In this document: positions 1 through 8,042 of the stretch, piece after piece | How the letters are laid out: the number at the start of each line of letters is the position of its first letter | How positions within the stretch are numbered: the stretch's first letter is position 1 | Assembly (NCBI GenBank): GCA_024809215.1 | Contig: JANUBW010000013.1 | Location: 186,001-250,000, forward strand | DNA: 64,000 nt | Reading direction: 5' to 3' | From: Niastella sp. OAS944 | Lineage (GTDB): Bacteria; Bacteroidota; Bacteroidia; Chitinophagales; Chitinophagaceae | Notes under the pieces: generated by a model | Seen by the model: only the letters and a program-made list of their open reading frames with translations | Told to the model about the DNA's origin: nothing | The model's database searches: none | Translations under genes and position numbers: made by a program

Positions 1-1
1 G

Positions 2-157
2 ACCACTATTTTTCTTACCGACATGTCGCTTTTCAATGCTGTGAATGAAGTGTATGGCAGATATTTTACCGGCAACTTTCCTGCCCGCGAAACAGTTGCG
101 GTTAAAGGATTGCCCCGCAATGTAAATGTGGAGATAAGTATGATAGCGGCGAAGTAA
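2..157 (+). CDS. RidA family protein, C-terminal part (5' end outside window)
   Basis: Only the last 51 codons are inside the window, read in the frame starting at base 2 and ending at TAA 155-157. The visible part carries the RidA/YjgF/UK114 C-terminal pattern: TIFLTDM, then NAVNEVYGRYF, then PARETVAVKGLP, then VNVEISMIAAK. RidA proteins are small trimeric enamine/imine deaminases that clear reactive intermediates made by PLP enzymes. The conserved Arg in PARETV and the Glu in VEISMIA correspond to the usual active-site positions. The neighbour across a shared terminator is the PLP enzyme kbl, but it lies on the opposite strand, so no operon is implied. The family call is firm for a C-terminal fragment. 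Confidence 0.85.
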   Translation, partial: TTIFLTDMSLFNAVNEVYGRYFTGNFPARETVAVKGLPRNVNVEISMIAAK

Positions 158-171
158 GTTGATAAGTTAAA

Positions 172-217
172 AAGTCCGGGAAGCGCTGTCAAATGAAGCT
201 CCTCCCGGACTTATTAT
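172..217. terminator. Bidirectional intrinsic terminator between ridA and kbl
   Basis: A 10-bp perfect stem (AAGTCCGGGA at 172-181 with TCCCGGACTT at 203-212) has a T-rich stretch on the right and an A-rich stretch on the left. It lies between the convergent ends of the RidA gene and kbl and can serve both. Confidence 0.8.
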
Positions 218-234
218 TTTAAAACAACCTTCAA

Positions 235-1437
235 TTAACCAGCTACCTTCTCTCCCAACACACCAAGCTCCTTACCAATTTTGGTAAACGCGGCAATGGC
301 TTTATCGAGGTGCTGCTGGTCATGCGCTGCACTTAGCTGAACGCGAATGCGGGCCTGGCCTTTGGCCACTACAGGATAAAAGAAGCCGATAACATAAATT
401 CCTTCATCAAGTAAGCGGGCGGCAAAATTTTGGGCTATAACGGCATCGTACAGCATTATAGGCACAATAGGATGGTCGCCGGGTCGTATATCAAAACCGG
501 CTTCCGTCATTTTGCTTCGAAAGTATTTTGTATTGTATTCCAGCTTATCGCGTAATTCAGTGGTTTCGCTCAACAGATCGAGCACGGCAATAGATGCGCC
601 CACAATGCCCGGTGCCAGCGTGTTGGAGAACAGGTACGGCCGTGAACGCTGACGCAACATTTCAATAACCTCTTTACGACCGCTGGTAAAACCGCCCGAT
701 GCACCGCCCAGGGCCTTGCCCAGCGTACCGGTAATGATATCGATCTTACCCATTACTCCGCGGTATTCATGGGTACCACGACCTGTTTTACCCAAAAAGC
801 CGCTTGAGTGGCTTTCATCTATCATAATGGCTGCATCATACTTTTCAGCCAGTTCAACAATCGCATCTAATTGGGCAATGGTGCCATCCATGCTAAAGGA
901 GCCATCTGTAACAATAATACGGTTACGGCAGGCCTGTGCTTCTTTCAGTTTCTCTTCCAGGTCGGCCATGTTATTATGCTTATAACGGAACCGTTGGGCT
1001 TTACACAGGCGAACCCCATCGATAATGGAGGCGTGGTTCAGCTCATCGGAGATAATGGCGTCCTGTTCGTTATACAAAGGTTCAAATACCCCGCCATTAG
1101 CGTCAAAAGCGGCTACATACAAAATGGTGTCTTCGGTACCCAAAAAGGCAGATATCTTTTCTTCCAGTTGTTTATGAATATCCTGTGTTCCGCAAATGAA
1201 ACGTACACTGCTCATGCCATAACCCCTGAAGTCAACGTATTTTTTAGCAGCCTCTACAACTTTAGGATGCGATGAAAGGCCAAGGTAGTTATTGGCGCAA
1301 AAGTTTAGCACCGTTTTGCCATTCACCATAATTTCTGCGCCCTGTGGCGACTCAATGATACGCTCTGTTTTGAATAAACCGGCAGTTTTTATCTCGGCCA
1401 GTTCAGCGGCCAGGCGTGTAACTAATTTTTCGTTCAT
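235..1437 (-). CDS. kbl: Glycine C-acetyltransferase (2-amino-3-ketobutyrate CoA ligase)
   Basis: PLP-dependent alpha-oxoamine synthase that cleaves 2-amino-3-ketobutyrate with CoA to glycine and acetyl-CoA, in threonine breakdown. The 400-residue product has the family length. Visible landmarks are [10 protein letters not shown] near residue 45, [16 protein letters not shown] near 77, [32 protein letters not shown] and the PLP-lysine segment [14 protein letters not shown] (Lys near residue 242). The start MNEKLVTRL at 1437 is chosen over an upstream in-frame ATG at 1476 because it matches where Kbl proteins begin; the upstream start would overlap a promoter-like TACATTTG box. Serine palmitoyltransferase-like paralogues exist in Bacteroidota, but the [10 protein letters not shown] and GFFYPVV segments fit Kbl. 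Confidence 0.93.
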   Translation of the reverse strand: MNEKLVTRLAAELAEIKTAGLFKTERIIESPQGAEIMVNGKTVLNFCANNYLGLSSHPKVVEAAKKYVDFRGYGMSSVRFICGTQDIHKQLEEKISAFLGTEDTILYVAAFDANGGVFEPLYNEQDAIISDELNHASIIDGVRLCKAQRFRYKHNNMADLEEKLKEAQACRNRIIVTDGSFSMDGTIAQLDAIVELAEKYDAAIMIDESHSSGFLGKTGRGTHEYRGVMGKIDIITGTLGKALGGASGGFTSGRKEVIEMLRQRSRPYLFSNTLAPGIVGASIAVLDLLSETTELRDKLEYNTKYFRSKMTEAGFDIRPGDHPIVPIMLYDAVIAQNFAARLLDEGIYVIGFFYPVVAKGQARIRVQLSAAHDQQHLDKAIAAFTKIGKELGVLGEKVAG

Positions 1438-1462
1438 GGAGCATGTAGTTTTTGTAATGCCA

Positions 1463-1470
1463 CAAATGTA
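1463..1470 (-). promoter_or_regulatory. Promoter -7 box (TACATTTG) upstream of kbl
   Basis: Read on the minus strand, TACATTTG matches the Bacteroidota -7 consensus TAnnTTTG and ends 26 bases before the chosen kbl start. No clear TTTG -33 element was found at the usual spacing, so only the -7 half is supported. Confidence 0.45.
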
Positions 1471-1477
1471 AGTCAAT

Positions 1478-1625
1478 GTAATAATGTGATAATTAGATAA
1501 TGCGATAATAATGCAAACGGTTTCATCCCGTTATTTTCCACGCCCGTCTATGTTATTTTACCCACGGGCAAAGCTCCCTGTTCAAACAGTTATCACATAA
1601 CACGTTCATAACGCATTACTTAATT
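1478..1625. repeat. Intergenic word palindrome A (ATAATGNGATAAT words)
   Basis: Bases 1478-1515 iterate short words of the type ATAATGTGATAAT and AATGCGATAATAATG. Bases 1589-1625 hold the complementary words TTATCACATAA and AACGCATTACTTAAT. The two arms form an imperfect inverted repeat across about 70 bases. Its organisation matches the other word palindromes in this window. It lies in the divergent gap between kbl and the small ORF at 1735. Confidence 0.5.
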
Positions 1626-1734
1626 TTTCAATTTGCCAAATATCAAATACTACTTTGTGGTAATTCTAACTTTTTATTAAATAAACTGTAACAAATTCCC
1701 AATAACTTCGTCTTATAATACAAAACGACGCATT

Positions 1735-1947
1735 ATGTGGAAGAAAACCTTTATCCGTTCAACCCTCATACTGGTAGTGGCTTTGGCTGGTATATTCGTT
1801 TTTGCCACAACAACACATCCTTCAAATAAACCGGCCAGCCGGGCGTGCAGTCAGGAAAAAGAATGTTGCGAAGGCAAGAACCAGAGCAGTGATTTCCTGA
1901 TCTGGGAGTCGCTTAGCCGCGCCATAGCATTTAATGCTCAATTCTAA
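1735..1947 (+). CDS. Small membrane-anchored or exported protein, unknown function
   Basis: A 70-residue product. Residues 1-26 form a basic start (MWKKTFIR) followed by a hydrophobic stretch (STLILVVALAGIFVFATTT), either a signal anchor or signal peptide. The rest is hydrophilic with a cysteine cluster (ACSQEKECCEG, residues 37-47) and a conserved-looking tail FLIWESLSRAIAF. An intrinsic terminator follows 31 bases after the stop, which supports a real monocistronic gene. I do not recognise a family. The cysteines could bind a metal or form disulphides, but nothing in the context shows which. Confidence 0.6.
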   Translation: MWKKTFIRSTLILVVALAGIFVFATTTHPSNKPASRACSQEKECCEGKNQSSDFLIWESLSRAIAFNAQF

Positions 1948-1978
1948 CTTAATGACAATCAACATCTCATTATAAATG

Positions 1979-2010
1979 ATCCCGCTTTATGGCGGGATTT
2001 TTATTTTTCT
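1979..2010 (+). terminator. Intrinsic terminator
   Basis: Stem ATCCCGC (1979-1985) with GCGGGAT (1992-1998), six-base loop, then a T-rich run to about 2010. It closes the small gene ending at 1947. Confidence 0.85.
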
Positions 2011-2082
2011 TGAAATTGCCTGTAACTTATTTGTACCCCTGAACGTAACACTACAAAACAGCTTAACAGACAGGTTCTGCTT

Positions 2083-2568
2083 ATGACCGAAAAAGAATAT
2101 AATCAATGTGTAACTGAGTATGCGGACAACGTGTACCGGTTCATCCTTAAAAACCTTCGTCACGAAGAGGATGCCCGGGATGTTGTTCAGGGTGCATTTG
2201 AGAAAATGTGGCGGAACCGGGCTGATGTAGATAATGCCAAATGCAAAAGTTACCTGTTTACGGTTGCTTATAACCAAATGATAGATCACCTGCGTAAAGT
2301 AAAACGGGTGTCGTTACGCGAAGAGTTCAAAGAAGAGACGAAAGTATACGACAAACCCGTGTACAACACCCGTAAGATACTGGAAGAAGCACTGAGCCGG
2401 TTAAACGAAACAAGCCGTTCGCTGGTATTGCTGAAAGATTATGAGGGCTATTCGTATGAGGAAATAGGACAAATTACCGGGCTTAATGAAAGCCAGGTAA
2501 AAGTATACCTTCACCGGGCCCGTATTCAATTAAAGAACTATTTGGTAAAACCTGAAAATGTCATTTAA
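2083..2568 (+). CDS. RNA polymerase ECF-type sigma-70 factor
   Basis: A 161-residue ECF sigma factor. Region 2 runs from about residue 5 to 75, including HEEDARDVVQGAFEKMW and SYLFTVAYNQMIDHLRK, the core- and -10-binding helices. Region 4 runs from about 105 to 155 with LVLLKDYEGYSYEEIGQITG and the helix-turn-helix ending VKVYLHRARIQLK. There is no region 3. It is the first gene of a three-gene set: the next ORF starts inside its 3' end (ATG at 2558, 11-base overlap), and an outer-membrane protein follows. This is the usual arrangement for an ECF sigma with its membrane-bound regulator and a likely target. The signal is not evident from the sequence. Confidence 0.92.
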   Translation: MTEKEYNQCVTEYADNVYRFILKNLRHEEDARDVVQGAFEKMWRNRADVDNAKCKSYLFTVAYNQMIDHLRKVKRVSLREEFKEETKVYDKPVYNTRKILEEALSRLNETSRSLVLLKDYEGYSYEEIGQITGLNESQVKVYLHRARIQLKNYLVKPENVI

Positions 2569-3688
2569 CTTTTATCATATAAGAACTGATGACTTCTCTG
2601 CCCACGCCGGTGGCGGCCACGGAGTAGTTATTAATCGCGATAATTACGAGGCGTATTTTGTAATGTATGTCGATGATGAACTGAGCGCCATGGAGCGCAA
2701 AGCGGTTGAACAGTTCATTGAACAAAATCCCGATCTCGAAGAAGAGATGGTGATGCTGCAGCAATCGGTTTTAAAAGCAGATGACCATATTGTGTTTGAA
2801 CAAAAAGAATTGTTGTTCAAAGACCCTTCGCACACACAAATAAATGAACAGAACTGTGATGAATATTTTGTGTTATACGGCGATGATGAGTTAACAAATG
2901 CCGAAAAAGAAAAGGTAGAGCAGTTTGTATATCACCACCCGCAATACCAGGCCGAGTTTGAACTGATACAACAAATAAAATTAGTACCCGACAACGCGCT
3001 TAGCTTTCCCGATAAAACATACCTGTACCGGACCGAGGAAGATGATAACCGGATAATTGCATTGCCCTGGTGGCGTTTTTCCGCTGCAGCCATTGCCATA
3101 CTTGTTATTGGCACCCTGGCGTGGGTTATTGTAAACAATACAGGTAATAAACATGAGGTGGCTAAGGAAATGCGTAATACACAACCGCCGGTTGTATTGC
3201 CTAACAACACTGAAGACAACGGAGTAGCCGTTCGAGAAACACCTGCACCGGCCAACAACGTTACCGATAATAAAAAACCTGCTGAAATTGTGGTAACAGC
3301 CAGTTACAAAAAAAATAATTCAAAAGAAAGTAACAAACAGATATCACCAAACGTACAACAAGAAAGCACACCAATACCGGAACAGGATCCTGAAATAACC
3401 GATATGGCAATTGCGCCCAAACGTATTGATGTGCCTATTGAAAGAATAGCTGTTAATAACAATGTTATCAAAAGCACAGTTGTAGAACCAGTACTGGCTC
3501 ACACAGTAGCAACAAAAGCTGTAGAAGAAACTGATCAATCATCTACATACATTTTGAATGCTCCTATAAAGAAAACACCCTTGCGGGGGTTCTTCCGCAA
3601 AGTATCACGGGTTGTTGAAAAGGTAACCAGCCCCGAAGAAGGCAAGAAAGGCGTACGTATAGCCAACCTCGAAATAGCCTTTAATTAA
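2558..3688 (+). CDS. Anti-sigma-like single-pass membrane protein with duplicated N-terminal motif
   Basis: A 376-residue protein, translationally coupled to the sigma gene by an 11-base overlap. The cytoplasmic N-terminus holds two copies of one motif about 70 residues apart: YFVMYVDDELSAMERKAVEQ (residues 33-52) and YFVLYGDDELTNAEKEKVEQ (103-122). One membrane segment lies at about 171-192 (WWRFSAAAIAILVIGTLAWV). The remaining 180 residues are periplasmic, rich in Asn, Pro, Val and Thr, and look unstructured. Topology and position are those of an anti-sigma factor that would hold the sigma through its N-terminal half. No zinc-finger HxxxCxxC is present, so it is not a classical ZAS protein. 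The anti-sigma function is inferred from topology and coupling. Confidence 0.65.
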   Translation: MSFNFYHIRTDDFSAHAGGGHGVVINRDNYEAYFVMYVDDELSAMERKAVEQFIEQNPDLEEEMVMLQQSVLKADDHIVFEQKELLFKDPSHTQINEQNCDEYFVLYGDDELTNAEKEKVEQFVYHHPQYQAEFELIQQIKLVPDNALSFPDKTYLYRTEEDDNRIIALPWWRFSAAAIAILVIGTLAWVIVNNTGNKHEVAKEMRNTQPPVVLPNNTEDNGVAVRETPAPANNVTDNKKPAEIVVTASYKKNNSKESNKQISPNVQQESTPIPEQDPEITDMAIAPKRIDVPIERIAVNNNVIKSTVVEPVLAHTVATKAVEETDQSSTYILNAPIKKTPLRGFFRKVSRVVEKVTSPEEGKKGVRIANLEIAFN

Positions 3689-3716
3689 TACCATTAAAAA
3701 AGTTAAAACTGAAAAT

Positions 3717-4529
3717 ATGAAACAGGGAATTACACTCCTGGCAGGGATACTTATGTTCATAACCGGCATGGCCCAAACCGACTCCACAAAAACAGAGACC
3801 GATACCATTAGAGTAGGCGGAATGATCATTACCAAAGAATCGAATAAAAACAGAGACACAACATCGGTACAAATTGAAGTAGAAATACATAATCGTAAGA
3901 AAAAACCAAGCGCCGTTAGCACAAACTGGTTTATAGTTGACCTTGGTTTTACCAATTACACCGACAATACTAATTACCCCGTTAACGACTTTGCACCCGG
4001 CCTCGATAAAGATGATTTTAAATTGCGCACAGGCAAATCGGTGAACGTAAATATTTGGGCCTTCATGCAAAAACTGAATATCATTAAAAATGTAGTGAAC
4101 CTGAAGTATGGCCTGGGAATAGAACTAAACAATTACCGCTATAAAGAACCCATTAAGTATTCAACAAGCCCAACCAGAGTTGAATATGACGATAAGCGCA
4201 ATTATGAAAAGAACAAACTGGCAGCCGATTACCTAACCCTGCCTGTAATGTTGAACTTTAATTTTGCACCGAAACGTAAAAAAAGTTATGGTTTTAGTAT
4301 AGGCGCCAGCGCTGGTTACCTGTATGCCAGCCGTCAAAAAACTATAACCAACACCGATGGCAAACAAAAAACCCGCGATGATTTTGACCTGCGCCCCTGG
4401 AAACTGTCGTACATAGCAGAACTGAATATGGGCTGGGTGAAATTATACGGTTCACTTGCATCACAAAGCATGTTCGAAAAAGGACTCGATCAAACACCTT
4501 ATAATTTCGGTTTCCGTTTCGGATATTAA
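3717..4529 (+). CDS. Exported beta-barrel-like outer membrane protein
   Basis: A 270-residue product starting with a signal peptide (MKQGITLLAGILMFITGMAQ, cleavage likely after the Ala of GMAQ). A polar N-terminal stretch of about 50 residues leads into alternating aromatic/hydrophobic strands such as NWFIVDLGFTNY, VNLKYGLGIELNNYRY, LTLPVMLNFNF and YGFSIGASAGYLYASR. The protein ends in FGFRFGY, a terminal-aromatic end typical of outer-membrane barrels. It resembles the generic Bacteroidota outer membrane protein beta-barrel family. It follows the anti-sigma-like gene by 28 bases and is closed by a terminator, so it is the third gene of the sigma operon and may be the effector or sensor of that regulon. 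Confidence 0.7.
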   Translation: MKQGITLLAGILMFITGMAQTDSTKTETDTIRVGGMIITKESNKNRDTTSVQIEVEIHNRKKKPSAVSTNWFIVDLGFTNYTDNTNYPVNDFAPGLDKDDFKLRTGKSVNVNIWAFMQKLNIIKNVVNLKYGLGIELNNYRYKEPIKYSTSPTRVEYDDKRNYEKNKLAADYLTLPVMLNFNFAPKRKKSYGFSIGASAGYLYASRQKTITNTDGKQKTRDDFDLRPWKLSYIAELNMGWVKLYGSLASQSMFEKGLDQTPYNFGFRFGY

Positions 4530-4556
4530 GGATAAAGTAACATAGCCATGACTTGA

Positions 4557-4587
4557 ACCGGCATTGAAAAATGCCGGTTTATTTTTT
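4557..4587 (+). terminator. Intrinsic terminator of the sigma operon
   Basis: Perfect 9-bp stem ACCGGCATT (4557-4565) with AATGCCGGT (4570-4578), GAAA tetraloop, then a T-rich run. Confidence 0.9.
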
Positions 4588-4796
4588 GCCTGATTTTCAA
4601 TAGCAATCCGGTATTGTATTTGCTGTTGATAAAAAATCTGTTAAAAGGACTTTCACAAAAAAATAAGTTGCAGCATATTTGCGTTTTCTTGTGTGGAGTG
4701 TTCGAATTCCACAATTGAGACGACGGTAAAAATTTATTTTTTTATTAAACCCATTAATCATTTGCTTGGTCTTTACGCTTAAAACCAGGTTTACTT

Positions 4797-5354
4797 ATGA
4801 AATCGAAGTGGCTTTTAGCTGGTCTTATTATTTTTTCCGTTACCACATTAGCGGCTTTTAAAACCATTGAAAGAAGGGTTATAAAAAAGAACGTATTGCG
4901 GTCGAAACCAGCAGGTGATGTGTACATCATTGTAGATAAGTCTGATTATGAGTTGCAGGTGTACGATGCAGAGGGTTGGTATGCCACCTATCCGGTTGTA
5001 TTTGGCAACAAAGATCTTTCAGATAAAATGACAGAGGGCGACAGGCGCACTCCTGAAGGTACTTTTCATATAGTTTCCAGAAAGCCGCATCAGAAGTGGC
5101 ATAAGATGTTCCTGCTCGACTTTCCTACGCAGGAAAGCTGGAGTAAGTTCAAAGAGCGTAAAGCCAAAGGATTAATTCCTCAAAGCGCCAAAATAGGCAG
5201 CGGCATTGCCATTCATGGTACATGGCCAAACGACGACCTGGTGGTTGACGATTTTACCAACTGGACCAATGGTTGTGTTGCGTTGAAAAACGAAGACCTC
5301 GATGAGTTGGACCAATTGATCTCAGTGGGCACCAAGGTTACCATTAAAAGATAA
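4797..5354 (+). CDS. L,D-transpeptidase (YkuD domain) family protein
   Basis: A 185-residue exported protein. Residues 1-20 are a signal peptide or anchor (MKSKWLLAGLIIFSVTTLAA). The YkuD domain covers about residues 42-185: it begins VYIIVDKSDYELQVYD, has the RRTPEGTFHI segment, and ends with the catalytic signature IAIHGTW (His140) followed by NWTNGCVALKN (nucleophile Cys160). These enzymes make 3-3 crosslinks in peptidoglycan or attach proteins to it in the periplasm; which of these applies here cannot be read from sequence. It stands alone, with terminators or empty sequence on both sides. The spacing between His140 and Cys160 fits an intact active site. Confidence 0.92.
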   Translation: MKSKWLLAGLIIFSVTTLAAFKTIERRVIKKNVLRSKPAGDVYIIVDKSDYELQVYDAEGWYATYPVVFGNKDLSDKMTEGDRRTPEGTFHIVSRKPHQKWHKMFLLDFPTQESWSKFKERKAKGLIPQSAKIGSGIAIHGTWPNDDLVVDDFTNWTNGCVALKNEDLDELDQLISVGTKVTIKR

Positions 5355-5671
5355 TTAGTGCGCAATAAATTGATCTCGTAAACATCCTGCAACCGGGTGC
5401 AGCTAATCACACTCCGTTCAGGTTTTTACTTAGCATTCAATAGTACTATTACTAGTTTACCTTATATTTTTAAAACGGCCGCAACTATACGTGGCATTTT
5501 GTTGTCATTGTTGATATTAATAACAGGTGTTAACCAACCTGTTTTGGCATTTCAACCGTATATTGCATGTACATATATCCCGTTTTGGCGGGATCCGAAC
5601 ATGTGAGACAAAAACAATCCATAAAGGACATTGGCTCCTAGAAAACGGTCAATGTTTCCGTCTCTATGAAG
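5355..5671. other. Intergenic region without a convincing gene; possible structured RNA
   Basis: No ORF here has a credible start, protein-like composition or family resemblance. It holds a 12-bp palindromic hairpin ATCCCG-TTTTGG-CGGGAT at about 5578-5595. Near 5629-5660 a weak CATTG/CAATG stem is followed by GTCT/AGAC, leading into the terminator at 5672. Together these could be a short structured transcript ending at 5706, but no known RNA family was recognised. Confidence 0.3.
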
Positions 5672-5706
5672 ACCCCACAATCTCCAGCCAGTGGGGTTTT
5701 CTTTTA
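5672..5706 (+). terminator. Intrinsic terminator with no evident upstream gene
   Basis: Stem ACCCCAC (5672-5678) with GTGGGGT (5691-5697), then TTTTCTTTT. The nearest plus-strand gene ends 318 bases upstream, so this terminator may belong to an unannotated RNA or to read-through from the L,D-transpeptidase gene. Confidence 0.6.
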
Positions 5707-5735
5707 CTACATATACAACAAACAAACGCATCAAA

Positions 5736-5772
5736 TAAAAAGGGTGAGCCGCTCTTGGAGAGCGACCCACCC
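5736..5772 (-). terminator. Terminator of the FAS1-SusD gene
   Basis: On the minus strand a stem formed by GGGTG/CACCC and CGCTCT/AGAGCG (plus-strand 5742-5772) is followed by a T run (plus-strand A's 5736-5741). It starts 23 bases after the stop codon of the gene at 5796. The plus-strand word AAAAAGGGTGAGCC is shared with the terminators near 7984 and 60319. Confidence 0.75.
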
Positions 5773-5795
5773 ATTCTTCATTTATGCAAATGCTA

Positions 5796-7850
5796 TTAAT
5801 AGCCGGCGTTCTGCGTTAAACCAGGGTTTGCATTAAGGAAGTCCTGCGGAATAGGCAGCAGGTTATTAAAAGCGTGGTACCCTTTAGGCCCCAACACCTC
5901 CATTGCCTTACCCCACTTTACCAACTTCTCAAAACGGTGCCCCTCGCGATAAAACTCAGCTTTCCAAATAGAACGTATTGTTTCTTTTGCCTGCTCGGCA
6001 TTGGTGTACGAAAAAGGAGGCAATTGCCGGCGAATTACCAGCGGGCTTAAATTATAGGTAGCATCTACCTCACCCAGGTTTACGCGCGCCTCCGTATTTA
6101 CAAGTAATACTTCGGCATAACGGGCTACCGGAATAAAGTTCCTGGTAGTAATACCATCGTTAAAATATTTGATGCCGTTCTGCGCTGCAATATTTGTGTT
6201 TATATTCCAGATGATCTCTGAATTTTCATCACTAATAAGAATATTATCTGCTGATGGCACCAATGAATAAGTAGCCATTTGTATTAACTCATTGGTATAT
6301 TGTTTTGCCTCGGCATAATCACCTTCTGCCATAGCTATGCGGGCCAATAACATTCTACAGGCATTTGAATTGATCCGGTTTTTATCAACACCAGTGAAGC
6401 GGATTGGTAAAACGGCCCTGGCGAAATTAAGATCGTTCTTAATAAATGTATAGGTATCACTTAGTGAAGCACGGATTTGGTTATCGTCAACTATACCCTT
6501 TTGCAAAAACAAGCCGCCAAAATAAGTTGCCAACCGTAAGTATATAAAGCCCCGTAAACCTTTTGCCTCACCCATCATTTGATTCAGGTCATTAACAGGC
6601 ATATTGAGCAGGGGAGCATTTTGAATTATCCTGTTTAATGTAGTTATGTGTTTATACGCCTGGCCATACACGGAATACAAAGGAAAGCTTGTGGGCGTTA
6701 TGGCAAACTGGTCCATTGCACAATAGCGGTCTAAACCCGGAATGCTGCAATCTCCATCATCGCTTAACACACCATCTACAAGTACCAATCCCTGGTTCCA
6801 ATCGTCACCAATAGAGCGATAAAGATCTTTAAGATACATATCCGCTTCTGCTTTATTAGCAAATGGTGCACCCTGGCGGTTAATATAATAACCAATAAGC
6901 GAATTTACTTTTACCGTTTTGTTACTGGCTATTACTATTTCAAATGGTGCAGCGGTTCTGTCGTTTCCATCAGTTTGCCCATCGCCATTTGTATCCTGAT
7001 ATATAAAATCACCTATAAACCCATCAATATTGCGAACCGGGCCATGGTTTACCTGATCTATATTCTGATAAATACCTGTTGGTTTTAAGGCAACCAGCTG
7101 GCCATTTACTATGGCCGGCTTTAAGTAATTTAATTTTTCTCCCTTCTTAACAACCAGGTAATAGGTACCGGCAGGCAATCCGCTGAAAGTGATCTTACCA
7201 CTGGCATCTGTTTGTCCGGTAAACGCAGGGCGGTTTGCGGTGAAGTCGGCACGGGTAAAATACAATGCTACATCGGCACCGGCAGTTGCTTTACCTAACG
7301 TATCGGTAGTTGACCATAATGATCCGTCTAGCACGGTAATCTCTGCATTGCCTGGCTTCTTACATAAAACACCGGCAATTGTAAAAACAACATGTTTTGC
7401 ATCACCGGTACCATTATCCAGTATAACTACGCCGTTGATCAAAACTTTATCGCCATCAATGGTAACTACTAATTCTTTGCCGGTAAGGGTAGTAAGTTTT
7501 TTACCGTTGGTAAGATCGGCTTTTTTAATAATGCCTTTTACAACATGGTCTTTTACTTCGGCCGCCGATAACGAAGTAGCTTCTACGCGGGCGTTAGGAT
7601 CATAGCTGTCAATAGCACTGTTCACAGGTGCAAATACCGTGAACCCGTCTTTAACTTCATCATCGGTAAAGGTTACCTGCTGAAATGAACTACCAAAGGT
7701 TTTTACATTGTCGGTTTTCGACAAATATTCCTGAACGGCTTTAACATCTTCATTCACTGTGGGCGAATCGTTCCCGCCATCGTCTTTTTTTGAACAGGAC
7801 AACACCAGCGTTAGTATTGCGCATAGTGCAAGGAGCTGATTTTTTAACAT
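5796..7850 (-). CDS. Lipoprotein with FAS1 domain fused to a SusD/RagB-like region
   Basis: A 684-residue product. The start at 7850 gives a lipoprotein signal ending LTLVLSC with lipid Cys19; a longer reading frame to 7973 would bury this signal. Residues about 36-165 form a fasciclin (FAS1) domain with GFTVFAPVNSAID and VFTIAGVL. Residues about 180-240 look like a prealbumin/carboxypeptidase-regulatory beta-sandwich (SGKITFSGLPAGTYYLVVK). An EF-hand-like loop DTNGDGQTDGNDR lies at 286-298. From about 330 to the end the pattern is SusD/RagB: GEAKGLRGFIYLRLATYFGG, ARIAMAEGDYAEAKQYTNEL, FIPVARYAEVLLVNTEARV, ending LLPIPQDFLNANPGLTQNAGY. SusD proteins bind glycans at the cell surface with a SusC partner, but no susC is nearby. 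A polysaccharide-binding role is family inference. Confidence 0.85.
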   Translation of the reverse strand: MLKNQLLALCAILTLVLSCSKKDDGGNDSPTVNEDVKAVQEYLSKTDNVKTFGSSFQQVTFTDDEVKDGFTVFAPVNSAIDSYDPNARVEATSLSAAEVKDHVVKGIIKKADLTNGKKLTTLTGKELVVTIDGDKVLINGVVILDNGTGDAKHVVFTIAGVLCKKPGNAEITVLDGSLWSTTDTLGKATAGADVALYFTRADFTANRPAFTGQTDASGKITFSGLPAGTYYLVVKKGEKLNYLKPAIVNGQLVALKPTGIYQNIDQVNHGPVRNIDGFIGDFIYQDTNGDGQTDGNDRTAAPFEIVIASNKTVKVNSLIGYYINRQGAPFANKAEADMYLKDLYRSIGDDWNQGLVLVDGVLSDDGDCSIPGLDRYCAMDQFAITPTSFPLYSVYGQAYKHITTLNRIIQNAPLLNMPVNDLNQMMGEAKGLRGFIYLRLATYFGGLFLQKGIVDDNQIRASLSDTYTFIKNDLNFARAVLPIRFTGVDKNRINSNACRMLLARIAMAEGDYAEAKQYTNELIQMATYSLVPSADNILISDENSEIIWNINTNIAAQNGIKYFNDGITTRNFIPVARYAEVLLVNTEARVNLGEVDATYNLSPLVIRRQLPPFSYTNAEQAKETIRSIWKAEFYREGHRFEKLVKWGKAMEVLGPKGYHAFNNLLPIPQDFLNANPGLTQNAGY

Positions 7851-7983
7851 AGGTTGAATTATTATAATCGGTTTTTGATTAAAGCGATTGGTGTCTGCGT
7901 GAACTTTTTCCGGTTGGCCTTTGTGGTGGGAATGATGGGCAGTAAAAGTATATAATACAATCCGTATCTGCAATAGCTTATAT

Positions 7984-8024
7984 AAAAAGGCGAGCCCCCT
8001 TTGAAAGGGGACCCGCCTTTTACT
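7984..8024. terminator. Terminator of acs, possibly bidirectional
   Basis: Long stem with AAAAGGCG and CCCCTTT on the left arm pairing with AAAGGGG and CGCCTTTT on the right (7984-8022). T runs lie on both sides when read on either strand. It lies 20 bases beyond the acs stop and shares the AAAAAGGCGAGCC arm with other minus-strand terminators in the window. Confidence 0.8.
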
Positions 8025-8042
8025 ATTTTATCATGATGCCTG

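Noticed and set aside
1437..1476. Longer kbl start at 1476
   Set aside because: It adds a cysteine-rich, non-conserved 13-residue extension and covers a promoter-like box.
5575..5605. tRNA-like GGATCCGAAC segment
   Set aside because: The stems around it do not form a cloverleaf on either strand; only a simple ATCCCG/CGGGAT hairpin is present.
7189..7605. Plus-strand ORF inside the FAS1-SusD gene
   Set aside because: It is antisense to a confidently assigned lipoprotein gene and has no family features or ribosome-binding site.
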